DNA of 64,000 nucleotides, from assembly GCF_030159255.1 (NCBI RefSeq), contig NZ_BSCT01000010.1:74907-138906 (forward strand). Direction: 5' to 3'. Under the pieces are notes generated by a model, which saw nothing but the letters and a program-made list of their open reading frames with translations, did no database searches and was not told the origin of the DNA. The position numbers were made by a program, and so were the translations under genes. The DNA comes from Bradyrhizobium sp. SSBR45G (GTDB lineage Bacteria; Pseudomonadota; Alphaproteobacteria; Rhizobiales; Xanthobacteraceae). Shown here piece by piece: positions 36,508 through 45,646 of this stretch (within the stretch, counting starts at the first letter, position 1; the number at the start of each line of letters is the position of its first letter).

Positions 36508-36666
36508 ATGTCACTCTCCTCAGCCAAGAACTACGCGCTGCGCGCCGAACGGTCGCAGGACCCCAAGGAGGCCGCCGACCTGCTGGCCAAAGCGATCCTG
36601 GAGCTGGCGGCCTCGATCGAGGCCACCGACGCCAAGGTGAAGAAGATCAACAAGTCGGGCGGCTGA
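36508..36666 (+). CDS. Hypothetical 52-residue protein
   Basis: A short helical protein, MSLSSAKNYALRAERSQDP at the front, then KEAADLLAKAILELAASIEA and ending KVKKINKSGG. GGGAAAGG precedes the ATG with usable spacing and the third positions are strongly GC-rich, as in real genes here. No family recognised. Confidence 0.6.
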   Translation: MSLSSAKNYALRAERSQDPKEAADLLAKAILELAASIEATDAKVKKINKSGG

Positions 36667-36862
36667 CGGTCAGGCGTCCGCGTTGGAACGCATGGCGGCT
36701 TCTGGCGGCGGCGCTTCGTCGCCGCGAAAAATGATCCGCGGATCCTGCTGCGAGCAATCGGCGATATCGCGGCATCGCTCAGAAGCCGCAACGGAAGTTG
36801 ACGGCTACCGCCAGATCTCGACAGGCAAACCGTCGGCACGCGGATCGCCCGAGAACCGCACC

Positions 36863-37175
36863 ATGCCCGCTGCCAGTCCTCGATATCCTCCGACGCCCCT
36901 GGCCCACTGTTTGATGATGACGTCATTCCAATCAAGGACGCGGTCATGCGCCTTTATGGCGGCGACGCGATCGTGGTAGTTCGGCCCTGACCCTACGCGG
37001 ATATGACGTTGCAAGTGGAAACGAGCCACGACATTGGGCTCGCGAGCTACGATCGCCGCAGTATATAGACGGCCCGGATCGACCGTGATCAGATCGCGGC
37101 TCGTGAAAACGCGGCGGGGCACTAGAATACATAGCCGCGCGAACCTCGCCGACCGCCATGGCGTCGTATTTTCAA
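36863..37175 (+). pseudogene. Decayed duplicate of the 34148-34459 gene
   Basis: This stretch aligns base by base with 34148-34459, beginning with the shared CACCATGCCCGCTGCCA and continuing through matching segments such as GGCGACGCGATCGTG. It has small indels, an in-frame TGA after FGP, and TAG/TATATAG stops further on. It is therefore a non-functional copy about 2.7 kb from the intact gene, with the aminotransferase gene lying between them on the opposite strand. Confidence 0.7.
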
Positions 37176-37220
37176 CGCCCACGCGTCGAGAAGGCTTGGG
37201 TCAGAGCATTTGGATCGATC

Positions 37221-37745
37221 ATGAAGACGAAAATCATCGATGTACAAGAACGAACCTTCGGGCAGCTGGAAATTGACGAGTGGGTCCCGTTCACCTTTCG
37301 CGCCTATACAAATGGTTTGGCAGGACCGCTCTACTGGATGCTTGGCGATCAAAAGACCTCGCTGCTTGAAATGAAGATCGAAAGAAGCACCGGAGCGATA
37401 GAAGCGGTATTGCTCCCGGCCTGCCACAGATTTGATTCGGATGACGGGTGGAGAGCTCCTGAAGGGATAACCCAGGTCGCTGGAATTCCCGTAGTCAAGA
37501 TGGACCAATTTGAATCGGGCCACTGTGAAGAGTGCCGCGACTTCCGTCTCAATCAATTCGGTAGCAGCTTCTTTGTCATACTCGATGATAGTCCACGACC
37601 AGAAAGATGCATTCGTACCGATCGAGTCGGTTATTTCGAGGCCAACGGAAACCTATGCGCCGTCGGCTTTTTCGATCTTACACAGACCGAGGTGCAGACG
37701 GTCCATCGATGGAGGTCATACCAATACCGAGTCAAACTTGAGTAG
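37221..37745 (+). CDS. Orphan hypothetical protein, AT-richer
   Basis: A 174-residue protein, MKTKIIDVQERTFGQLEIDEW... with mixed alpha/beta composition, a CxxC pair in GHCEECRDFRL, and the end YQYRVKLE. No family recognised. Codon use is clearly less GC-biased than that of the core genes around it, suggesting horizontal acquisition. Its size and solitary position recall immunity proteins of polymorphic-toxin loci, but no toxin is adjacent and this is a guess. A longer start at 37158 is possible; neither start has a strong ribosome-binding site. Confidence 0.55.
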   Translation: MKTKIIDVQERTFGQLEIDEWVPFTFRAYTNGLAGPLYWMLGDQKTSLLEMKIERSTGAIEAVLLPACHRFDSDDGWRAPEGITQVAGIPVVKMDQFESGHCEECRDFRLNQFGSSFFVILDDSPRPERCIRTDRVGYFEANGNLCAVGFFDLTQTEVQTVHRWRSYQYRVKLE

Positions 37746-38295
37746 CGGCAATCGACCGTGGCGGCGTCTGGCGCATCTCCCGCGCCTGGGTTTCATTGTG
37801 TGTCAGCAAGCGGCGTCGGCTAGGCAAGGATACGCACGCGACAACAGGGCGGGGCATCGTGCCAACCGCTGCATTCGCCGCCGTGGTGGTGAGCACGCGG
37901 CTCCTGACGTCGGCTGGTTGCTCGCTTATGACTGCGTTGCGCTGAGCTTGGACCACCAACCCGACGGGCAAATCGGCCCGCACGCAAATGCACGATGTGC
38001 CGCTCCGCACGCCGCCATATCGCCTCGAGGCGATCAAGAACGCCAAGCACCGAAAATCTAAATTCATGTTCGGCTTCAATCACATCACCTTCTCCAATCC
38101 GTCGCGCAAAAATATTTTTCTTTCTTTTTATCAGAATTCATGGTTCTCTCTCCCCGTCCCGTCTCGAAAAGAGGGGCGCTTCGCGGTCGTCACGAACGTT
38201 GATGCGGGATGCGGTGGGCGTGTCGATGTTGCAGCGTGGGGCAATCCCGCGCCGACGAACGGCAGCGATGCGCACGGTCAAGTCGCGTGGTCCTG

Positions 38296-38528
38296 ACACC
38301 CCGAAGCTGGTGTCCAGCGCAACGTGCGAAAGCACGTTGTGCGATACGGTGGCCAGAAAGCCCGGCGCACCGGGGAGAACGCGAAGCAGCCGTTAAAACC
38401 ATCGCGCGGGGAATGCCGGGTGTCCTCGGCTGAACCTGTGGTTCCTGCCGCCTGCATTTTTTTCTGCAGGCGGGCCATGGGTGCGGCCAGCGCCCGGCAT
38501 TCCCCGTGCCCTCTATCTGGAAGAGGGC
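38296..38528 (+). ncRNA. Structured repeat / candidate RNA element with consecutive hairpins
   Basis: Four hairpins follow each other. The first is GACACC/GGTGTC (38296-38315). The second is CAACGTGC-GAAA-GCACGTTG (38321-38340), an 8-bp stem with a GNRA loop. The third is a large structure with outer 13-bp arms GGGGAATGCCGGG (38408-38420) and CCCGGCATTCCCC (38493-38505), enclosing CCGCCTGCA/TGCAGGCGG (38448-38473, T-rich loop). The fourth is GCCCTCT/AGAGGGC (38508-38528). Sequences of this kind recur in Bradyrhizobiaceae genomes and are often mis-annotated as small proteins. No gene is seen elsewhere in 37746-38747. It may be a repeat rather than a transcribed RNA. Confidence 0.5.
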
Positions 38529-38747
38529 GGAATATTCCATCCCTCGGACGTATGAGCGCGTCGCGAGGCCGCGATCGTTTGCGATGCAGCACGACTGGCT
38601 GATCATGAGACACCGGAGCGTATTGCATCGCGGCTGCAACCGCCTATCAATGACGGCGATGGTGTCCGACAGATGCGACGCTGACCGAGACGAAGTCAGA
38701 GCCGAGACACCGGCCAGCCGAGGACGCAGACGAGAGGGAACTCCGAG

Positions 38748-40124
38748 ATGTCGATGCAGCATGTGGTCTCTGATACGATCAGGCTCACGCCGCCCCGTCG
38801 AAACTCACTCACCCACATCCCCGGCGACGAAGGCTGGCCGATCATCGGCAAGACCTTCGAGGTGCTCGCCGACCCCAAGGGCCATGTCGAGCGCAACGCC
38901 AAGAAATATGGTCCGGTCTATCGCAGCCACATGTTCGGCGACGTCAACGTGGTGCTGCTCGGGCCGGAGGCCAACGAGCTCGTGCTGTTCGACCAGGCCA
39001 AGCTGTTCTCGTCGGCGCATGGCTGGGGCCACATCCTCAATCTGCTGTTTCCACGCGGCCTGATGCTGCTCGATTTCGACGAGCACCGGATGCACCGCAA
39101 GGCGCTGTCGGTCGCCTTCAAGGCGGGGCCGATGAAGTCCTATCTCGCCGGCCTCGACCGCGGCATCGCCGCACGCGTCGCGCAGTGGCGCGAGAGGCCC
39201 GGCGAAATGCTGTTCTACCCCGCGATCAAGCAGCTGACGCTCGACCTCGCCGCGACGTCCTTCCTGGGGAGCGAGATCGGGCCCGAGGTCGATGCGATCA
39301 ACCGCGCCTTCGTCGACATGGTCGCGGCGGCGGTGGCGCCGATCCGCCGGCCGCTGCCGGGCACGCAGATGGCGCGCGGCGTCAAGGGCCGCCAGCGCAT
39401 CGTCGCCTATTTCTCCGAGCAGATTCCGCTGCGCCGCGCGCGCGGCGACGGCGAGGATCTGTTCTCGCATCTGTGCCGCGCCACCGATGATCGCGGCGCA
39501 CTGCTGTCGACGCAGGACATCGTCGATCACATGAGCTTCCTGATGATGGCGGCGCACGACACGCTGACCTCGTCGATCACCTCGTTCGTTGCGCAACTGG
39601 CGGCGCATCCCGAATGGCAGCAGCGGCTGCGCGCGGAGGTCGAGAGCCTCGGCCTCAGCCCCGGCGATCCGATGAGCTCGGAGCACCTGGAGAAGATGAA
39701 GCTGACCGAGATGGCGTTCCAGGAGACCTTGCGGCTGATGCCGCCGGTGCCCTCGCTGCCGCGCCGGCCGGTCCGGGATTTCACCTTCAAGGGGTTCGCG
39801 ATCCCCGCCGGCACCGGCGTCGGCATCAATCCGATGTACACCCACCACATGCCCGAGATCTGGCCCGAGCCCGAGCGCTTCGACCCGATGCGGTTCACCG
39901 ACGAGGCGCAGCGCGGCCGCCACCGCTTCGCCTGGGTACCGTTCGGCGGCGGCGCGCATATGTGCCTCGGCCTGCACTTCGCCTACATGCAGGTGAAGTG
40001 CTTCGCGCGGCATTTCCTTGGCAAGGTCGACGTGTCGTTCACGCCCGGCTATCAGCCGAACTGGCAGGTCTGGCCAATCCCGAAACCGCGCGACGGACTG
40101 AAGGTGCAGCTGAAGGCGGTGTGA
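38748..40124 (+). CDS. Cytochrome P450
   Basis: A 458-residue soluble bacterial P450. The heme loop is FGGGAHMCLG with the proximal Cys406. The K-helix ExxR appears as ETLR, followed by the PPVPSLPRRPVRDF region. The I-helix has MAAHDTLTSS, in which the usual Gly of AGxxT is replaced, giving AHDT. The N-terminal IPGDEGWPIIGKTFEVLADP and HRMHRKALSVAF resemble the CYP120/CYP26-like branch, whose members oxidise retinoid or other isoprenoid compounds; the substrate here is not known. No ferredoxin or reductase gene is adjacent. Confidence 0.93.
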   Translation: MSMQHVVSDTIRLTPPRRNSLTHIPGDEGWPIIGKTFEVLADPKGHVERNAKKYGPVYRSHMFGDVNVVLLGPEANELVLFDQAKLFSSAHGWGHILNLLFPRGLMLLDFDEHRMHRKALSVAFKAGPMKSYLAGLDRGIAARVAQWRERPGEMLFYPAIKQLTLDLAATSFLGSEIGPEVDAINRAFVDMVAAAVAPIRRPLPGTQMARGVKGRQRIVAYFSEQIPLRRARGDGEDLFSHLCRATDDRGALLSTQDIVDHMSFLMMAAHDTLTSSITSFVAQLAAHPEWQQRLRAEVESLGLSPGDPMSSEHLEKMKLTEMAFQETLRLMPPVPSLPRRPVRDFTFKGFAIPAGTGVGINPMYTHHMPEIWPEPERFDPMRFTDEAQRGRHRFAWVPFGGGAHMCLGLHFAYMQVKCFARHFLGKVDVSFTPGYQPNWQVWPIPKPRDGLKVQLKAV

Positions 40125-40169
40125 TTGGTCAGACGTGGACGGCTGACATGCCGGCGCGCACCGGCAAGA

Positions 40170-40256
40170 CTGGATCGCTTCGCTTGCGCTCGCGATGACG
40201 GAGGCTAGATCACGGTACTCTCATCGCGTCATTGCGAGCGAAGCGAAGCAATCCAG
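40170..40256. repeat. Inverted repeat, REP-like
   Basis: The arms are CTGGATCGCTTCGCTTGCGC...CGATGACG (40170-40200) and CGTCATTGCGAGCGAAGCG...AATCCAG (40227-40256), nearly exact inverses. This TGGATTGCTTCGC/GCGAAGCAATCCA unit is a common dispersed repeat in related genomes. It lies between the convergent P450 and SDR genes. Confidence 0.8.
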
Positions 40257-40274
40257 GGCTCCGGACTCCGGCCC

Positions 40275-41117
40275 CTACTCCACCGCGTCCCCGAGCAGCT
40301 TGCGCATGGCGGCGTAGCCCTGCTGCTGCTGGCTCCAGTTGCGGCCGCCGGTGATGGCGCCGTCGATGACGAGATCATGGCCGTTGATGAAGCTCGATTC
40401 GTCGCTGGCGAGGAAGACAGCGGCGTGCGCGATGTCGTCGGGCAGGCCGGCGCGCGGAATCGGCTGCGCGGTGGCATAGGCGCTGCGGATCGTCTCCGGC
40501 GTCTTCTCCGCGGCCTCGGTCGACAGCCCCAGCGCCTTGCCGAAGATGCCTGTCGCGATCAGCCCGGGCGAGATCGAGTTGACGCGCACGCCGGATTCGC
40601 CAAGCTCCATCGCCACGCATTTCGTCAGATGGATCACCGCGGCCTTCGCCGTGCTGTAGACCACCGAGGTCGAATAGCCGGCGAGACGCCCGGCGATCGA
40701 ACCGTTGTTGATGATGCTGCCGGAGCCCTGCGCCTTCATGTGAGGCGCGGCGTATTTCATCCCGAGCATCACGCTGCGCACCAGCACCGCCATCGCCTGA
40801 TCGAAACGGTCAGCATCCAGCCCTTCGATGCCGCCGGTCTGCGCCGGACCGCCGGCATTGTTGAACAGGCAGTCGAGCCGGCCGAAGCGGTCGACGGCGA
40901 GATCGACCAGCGCGCGCATCTGCTCGTCGACGGTGACGTCCGTCTGGCGGAATACACAATCTGCGCCCAGCCGGCTCGCCAGCGCCTCGCCCTCGGCGCT
41001 GCGCCGGCCAGCGACGATCACCTTCGCGCCCTCGGCCACGAAGATCTCCGCCGTGCGCAGGCCGATGCCGCTGGTCGCGCCCGTGATCACCGCCACCTTG
41101 CCGTCCAACCGTGCCAT
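40275..41117 (-). CDS. Short-chain dehydrogenase/reductase (SDR)
   Basis: A 280-residue classical SDR. The cofactor motif TGATSGIG sits at the N-terminus, with NNAG (in LFNNAGGPAQ), the catalytic Ser in NNGSIAGRLAGYS, and Tyr/Lys in YSTAKAAVIHLTK. The Arg-rich AGRRS after the second strand suggests NADP(H) use is possible. The end FINGHDLVIDGAITGG is typical of the family. The start at 41117 follows GAGGATCGGGGA. Substrate unknown; the convergent P450 could be metabolically linked but nothing proves it. Confidence 0.9.
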   Translation of the reverse strand: MARLDGKVAVITGATSGIGLRTAEIFVAEGAKVIVAGRRSAEGEALASRLGADCVFRQTDVTVDEQMRALVDLAVDRFGRLDCLFNNAGGPAQTGGIEGLDADRFDQAMAVLVRSVMLGMKYAAPHMKAQGSGSIINNGSIAGRLAGYSTSVVYSTAKAAVIHLTKCVAMELGESGVRVNSISPGLIATGIFGKALGLSTEAAEKTPETIRSAYATAQPIPRAGLPDDIAHAAVFLASDESSFINGHDLVIDGAITGGRNWSQQQQGYAAMRKLLGDAVE

Positions 41118-41295
41118 TCCCCGATCCTCCACCGCGAGCATTCTCATTCCTGGCGTCGGAATAATATCGCGCCGAGTTCCGCCGCGGAACCATCATCCAG
41201 CGCACTGAATTGCAACACAAGCAAGACGGCCTCCACGAACCGGACAAATTACCGCCATCGCGGCCTTAATTTGGTTGCGCGCATGAGGCTCATGG

Positions 41296-42264
41296 ATGGC
41301 CATGACGCGACTCATCGACGACATCAAGCAGATCTGGCGTGGCGAGCGGCAGCCTTCCCTGACCTGGAGCTGCGTGTTTGCAGCGTTCTGCCTGCTCGTC
41401 GCCACCGCCTTCCGCTTCGGCATGGCGCAGCTGCGGCCGGACGTGTTCTTCACGCCCTATACGCCGGCCGTGTTCTTCGCCACGGCGATGGGCGGATCGG
41501 GCATCGGCTGGGCTACCGCGATCCTTGGTGCAGCGCTGGGGCTGGCTCTCGATTTCGGCGGCGGTCCGGTCGATGCGGCGCGGCTCACGCTGATGGCGCT
41601 GTATCTCGCGGTATCGGGGCTGGTGATCTGGGGCGTCAACCACTATCGCGGCCTTGCCACCAAGCAGCGCGAGATCGCGCGGCGCCTGACCGAGGAGGAG
41701 CAGTATCGCAAGCTCGTGGTCGACGAGTTGCACCACCGGCTCAAGAACAAGACCTCGACCATTCACGCCGTGCTGCATCAGGTGCTGTACGACCAGCCGC
41801 AGGTCTGGACCCGCATCGACCAGCGCATCCGCGCGCTGGCGAGCGCCGACGATCTGATCGCCCGCGCCGACGGACAGGGCTGCGACCTGAAGGATCTGCT
41901 GATGTCGGAGCTCGGGCCCTATGGCCATGCGCGCTTCGCGCTCAATGGCGATCCGCTGTTCCTGCCTGCCAAGCTCGCCGTCAGCCTGGCGCTGATCTTC
42001 CACGAGCTTGCGACCAACGCCGGCAAATACGGCGCCTTCACCGCGCCGCGCGGCTTCGTGCAGGTGTCATGGATGATGCAGGGCGACCGGCTCAAGCTGA
42101 GCTGGGACGAGGCCGAGGGCCCGCCGGCCGGTCCGGTCGGCAGGCCCGGCTTCGGCACCAAGCTGCTGAAAGCGGCGCTGTCGTCGTTCGATGGCCAGAC
42201 CGAGACCACCTATCTCGCGACGGGTCTTCACTGCACCATGCAATGCCGCGTGCCGCCGAGCTGA
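41296..42264 (+). CDS. HWE-family sensor histidine kinase
   Basis: A 322-residue membrane kinase. Hydrophobic segments in residues 20-118 (LTWSCVFAAFCLLVATAF, FFATAMGGSGIGWATAILGAALGLAL and LMALYLAVSGLVIWGV) resemble the DUF4118 sensor region. The HWE/HisKA_2 dimerisation segment VVDELHHRLKNKTSTIHAV gives phosphoacceptor His146. LIFHELATNAGKYGAF is the N box, and GFGTKLLKAAL replaces the usual G2 box. A cognate regulator is not adjacent. Confidence 0.9.
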   Translation: MAMTRLIDDIKQIWRGERQPSLTWSCVFAAFCLLVATAFRFGMAQLRPDVFFTPYTPAVFFATAMGGSGIGWATAILGAALGLALDFGGGPVDAARLTLMALYLAVSGLVIWGVNHYRGLATKQREIARRLTEEEQYRKLVVDELHHRLKNKTSTIHAVLHQVLYDQPQVWTRIDQRIRALASADDLIARADGQGCDLKDLLMSELGPYGHARFALNGDPLFLPAKLAVSLALIFHELATNAGKYGAFTAPRGFVQVSWMMQGDRLKLSWDEAEGPPAGPVGRPGFGTKLLKAALSSFDGQTETTYLATGLHCTMQCRVPPS

Positions 42265-42454
42265 CGGGTCGGCCGCCGCCCGCTCCAGCCTACGACTTTC
42301 GACGCATGCGCGCGCCCGGTTCTCGGCCGAAATTGAGGATCCGTTAATGACGCCGCGGCACAAAGCTCCACAATCTCTGGGACTTGGCTTGCGCGTTCCG
42401 TGTTTCTACGTAGCGCTTAACTAAAATGAAGCCGGAACTTCTCACAATCGGCGC

Positions 42455-44233
42455 ATGTATAGCAGCGACCGATTCAACTTTTCCACCGAGGCCCCCGACG
42501 GGCTGGGCTCGACCGAGGCCGAACTGCGCTTCCTGCGCGGCATCCTCAGCCAGCTCCCGTCGGGCGTCACGGTGCAGGACGAGCACGGCCGCTTTCTCCT
42601 CGTCAACGACACTGCCGCCGTCCAGCTCGGCGCTGCCGCCAACAGCGTCGACGGCGTGTCGGCGCCCCATCTCGATCTCAGGCGCACCGCCTGCCGCGAG
42701 ATCATCGGCCGGGGGCGCACCGTGATCGCCGAGGAGAAGGTCGCGGGCGAGCGCGGCCCGCAGACGCTGCTGACGGCGCATCGGCCGGTGCGGATCGGCG
42801 ACCAGCCCGTGCTGATTTCGAGCTCCGCCGACATCACCGAGCAGAAGGAGTTCGAGGACCAGCTGTTCCGCGCCGCTTATTACGACGAGCTGACCGGCCT
42901 GCCGATGCGCCGCGTGGTAGAGCATCGCGCCGACAATCTGGTCCGGCGCGGCCGCGTCGACGGACGCTTTGCGCTGGCCTTCCTCGATCTCGACAATTTC
43001 AAGTACATCAACGACTATTACGGCCACGCCACCGGCGACGCGCTGCTGGTCGAGTTCGCCAAGCGGATCAGCCGCGACCTGCGCGATTCCGACCTGCTGT
43101 CGCGCATCAGCGGCGACGAATTCCTGCTGCTGCTGCATCCGATCGAGCGCGCCGAAGAGGTCGCCGAATTCCTGCAGAGCCTGCTCGATCGCCTGAACGC
43201 GCCGTTCTTCATCGATGGCGCCGAGGTGTTCGCCTCCGCGTCCGTCGGCGTCAGCCTGTTCCCCGAGCACGGCGCGAGCTACGACATCCTGCGCCAGAAC
43301 GCCGATCTCGCGATGTATCGCGTCAAGAACGGCGGCAAGGGCACGCTCGCCTTCTTCTCCAGCGCGATGGAGCACGAGGCGCTGGCGCGCATGAAGGTCG
43401 AGCAGTCGCTGCGGCTCGCCATTCTCGAGAAGCGCTTCTGCTGCGCGTTCCAGGCCAAGGTCGATATCCGCACCGAGGAGATCAAGGGCATCGAGGCGCT
43501 GGTGCGGCTGCGCGACAATGAGGGCGTGATCCAGGCGCCCGGGTCCTTCATCAATCTCGCCGTCGAGCTCGGCCTGATCGACGAGCTCGCCCATCTCGTG
43601 CTCGACGAGATCGTCAAGTCGATCGACCTGATCAACGACACCTTCGGACACGAGGCGACGATCAGCGTCAACGTCGCGGCCAAGCAGGCGTCGAATCCGG
43701 ATTTCATGCAGCCGTTCGCGCGGGCGCTCGAGGCCACCGGCTTCCCGAAGCGGTTCATGGTCGAGGTCACCGAGGACGCGTTCGTGACCCGCAGCCACTT
43801 CCAGGACGAGATCGTGCCGCTGCTGCGCGGGATCGGCGTCGGCATCTCGATCGACGATTTCGGCATCGGCTATTCGTCGCTGTCGGCGCTCGCCGACATC
43901 ACCGCCGACGAGATCAAGATCGACCGCTCCTTCATCACCGACATTCACAAGCGGCCGCGCAGCCAGGGCATTTTGCGCGCGATCGAATCCTTGAGCGAGG
44001 CGCTCGGCATGACCGTGATCGCCGAGGGCATCGAGTCGTTCGAGGAGCTCGCTTATCTGCAGGCCGCGACCAAGATCCGCTATGCGCAGGGCTACTACTT
44101 CTCGCGCCCGATCTTCCTGGAGGAGCTGAAGCCGGCGATTCCGCTTGCAAGCGAAGCGCGCATGAGCCTCGCCAGTCGCGCGGTGCAGGAAAATCGCCAG
44201 GCCTATGCACGCAGCAGCCGCTATCGGCGCTGA
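42455..44233 (+). CDS. PAS-GGDEF-EAL protein, degenerate GGDEF
   Basis: A 592-residue cytosolic protein: PAS-like N-terminus (SGVTVQDEHGRFLLVNDTA), GGDEF domain (YYDELTGLPMRRVVEHR; FLDLDNFKYINDYYGH) and EAL domain (GIEALVRLRD; VEVTEDAF; DDFGIGYSSLSAL; AEGIES). The GGDEF signature is ISGDEF, so the first Gly is replaced by Ser, which often weakens or abolishes cyclase activity. The EAL signature is intact though the surroundings (DRSFITDI, VNVAAKQAS) deviate a little. It is most likely a c-di-GMP phosphodiesterase or a GTP-sensing one. No membrane segments. Confidence 0.9.
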   Translation: MYSSDRFNFSTEAPDGLGSTEAELRFLRGILSQLPSGVTVQDEHGRFLLVNDTAAVQLGAAANSVDGVSAPHLDLRRTACREIIGRGRTVIAEEKVAGERGPQTLLTAHRPVRIGDQPVLISSSADITEQKEFEDQLFRAAYYDELTGLPMRRVVEHRADNLVRRGRVDGRFALAFLDLDNFKYINDYYGHATGDALLVEFAKRISRDLRDSDLLSRISGDEFLLLLHPIERAEEVAEFLQSLLDRLNAPFFIDGAEVFASASVGVSLFPEHGASYDILRQNADLAMYRVKNGGKGTLAFFSSAMEHEALARMKVEQSLRLAILEKRFCCAFQAKVDIRTEEIKGIEALVRLRDNEGVIQAPGSFINLAVELGLIDELAHLVLDEIVKSIDLINDTFGHEATISVNVAAKQASNPDFMQPFARALEATGFPKRFMVEVTEDAFVTRSHFQDEIVPLLRGIGVGISIDDFGIGYSSLSALADITADEIKIDRSFITDIHKRPRSQGILRAIESLSEALGMTVIAEGIESFEELAYLQAATKIRYAQGYYFSRPIFLEELKPAIPLASEARMSLASRAVQENRQAYARSSRYRR

Positions 44234-44373
44234 ATTCCGTTCGGGAGGCCACGCCCACCTATCAGCGCAAAGTATGAGCCGTCACGGACTGCCTCCGAAA
44301 GCGCCTTGACCCGGCCCGAGCCTGCACACTATCAGTTGCAGACAACAGCCGCCGGTAGCTGGGAGGAAGGCTC

Positions 44374-45582
44374 GTGAAAACGTCACAGATACTCAAAAGC
44401 CCTGTTTTCAAAGGTATCGTTTCATCACTGACTGCAGCCCTGCTGGCCACCGCCGCCCAGGCCGACGATCTGAAAATCGCTCTCATCTACGGCAAGACGG
44501 GCCCGCTCGAGGCCTACGCCAAGCAGACCGAAGCCGGCCTCCGCCTGGGTTTCGAATATGCCACCAAGGGCACCAACACGATCGACGGCCGCAAGATCGT
44601 CATCATCACCAAGGACGACCAGGGCAAGCCGGACCTGTCGAAGGCCGCGCTGTCGGAGGCCTATCAGGATGACGGCGCGGACATCGCGATCGGCACGACC
44701 TCCTCAGCCGCGGCGCTGGCCGATCTCCCGGTGGCCGAAGAGAACAAGAAGATCCTGATCGTCGAGCCGGCGGTGGCCGACCAGATCACCGGCGAAAAGT
44801 GGAACCGCTACATCTTCCGCACCGGCCGCAACTCCTCGCAGGACGCCATCTCCAACGCGGTCGCGATCGGCAAGCCGGGCGTCACGGTCGCCACGCTGGC
44901 GCAGGACTATGCCTTCGGCCGCGACGGTATCGCCGCCTTCAAGGAGGCGCTGGCCAAGACCGGAGCGACGCTGGCGGCTGAAGAATATGTGCCGACCAGC
45001 ACGACCGATTTCACCGCCGTCGCCCAGCGTCTGTTCGACGTGCTGAAGGACAAGCCGGGTCGGAAGTTCATCTGGGTGCTGTGGGCCGGCGGCGGCAATC
45101 CGCCAGGCAAGCTGCAGGACATGGATCCCAAGCGCTACGGCATCGAGATTTCCACGGGTGGCAACATCCTCGCAGCGCTCGCTGCCTATAAGCAGCTGCC
45201 CGGCATGGAAGGCGCTACGTATTACTATTACGACATTCCCAAGAACCCCGTGAACGACTGGCTGGTGGCCGAGCACCAGAAGCGCTTCAATTCGCCGCCC
45301 GACCTGTTCACCGCCGGCGGCTTCTCGGCGGCAATGGCCGTCGTCGCTGCGGTGACCAAGGCCAAGTCGACCGACACCGAGAAGCTGATCACGGCGATGG
45401 AGGGCCTGGAGTTCGAGACGCCGAAGGGCAAGATGATCTTCCGGAAAGAAGATCACCAGGCGCTGCAAAGCATGTATCACTTCCGCGTCAAGGTCGATCC
45501 GAACCTCGCCTGGGCCGTCAACGAGCCGGTGCGCGAGATCAAGATCGAGGAGATGGATATCCCGATCCGCAACAAGCGCTAG
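44374..45582 (+). CDS. Branched-chain amino-acid-type ABC transporter substrate-binding protein (operon copy)
   Basis: A 402-residue LivJ-type binding protein with a GTG start preceded by the strong site GGGAGGAAGG. The signal peptide is MKTSQILKSPVFKGIVSS...ATAAQA, and the mature protein starts DDLKIALIYGKTGPLEAYA. It is only distantly like the pair at 5228 and 6757. It is the first gene of a complete transporter operon (ATPases, then permeases follow). A hairpin terminator after it would let the binding protein be made in excess over the membrane parts. Confidence 0.93.
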   Translation: MKTSQILKSPVFKGIVSSLTAALLATAAQADDLKIALIYGKTGPLEAYAKQTEAGLRLGFEYATKGTNTIDGRKIVIITKDDQGKPDLSKAALSEAYQDDGADIAIGTTSSAAALADLPVAEENKKILIVEPAVADQITGEKWNRYIFRTGRNSSQDAISNAVAIGKPGVTVATLAQDYAFGRDGIAAFKEALAKTGATLAAEEYVPTSTTDFTAVAQRLFDVLKDKPGRKFIWVLWAGGGNPPGKLQDMDPKRYGIEISTGGNILAALAAYKQLPGMEGATYYYYDIPKNPVNDWLVAEHQKRFNSPPDLFTAGGFSAAMAVVAAVTKAKSTDTEKLITAMEGLEFETPKGKMIFRKEDHQALQSMYHFRVKVDPNLAWAVNEPVREIKIEEMDIPIRNKR

Positions 45583-45593
45583 ACGAGTCAATC

Positions 45594-45627
45594 CGTGCCC
45601 GGCCCATCGCGCCGGGCACGTCCATTT
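45594..45627 (+). terminator. Partial terminator inside the Liv-type operon
   Basis: A perfect 10-bp stem CGTGCCCGGC/GCCGGGCACG with the loop CCATCGC, followed by TCCATTTT. It lies just after the binding-protein stop and 20 nt before the LivG-type start, the usual position for an attenuating hairpin that sets binding protein above transporter subunits. Confidence 0.75.
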
Positions 45628-45646
45628 TGGAAGTCATGCTGACGAT

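Noticed and set aside
38324..38602. Small open frame over the hairpin-rich element
   Set aside because: It follows from the repeat sequence; the strong inverted repeats, not the frame, explain the conservation.
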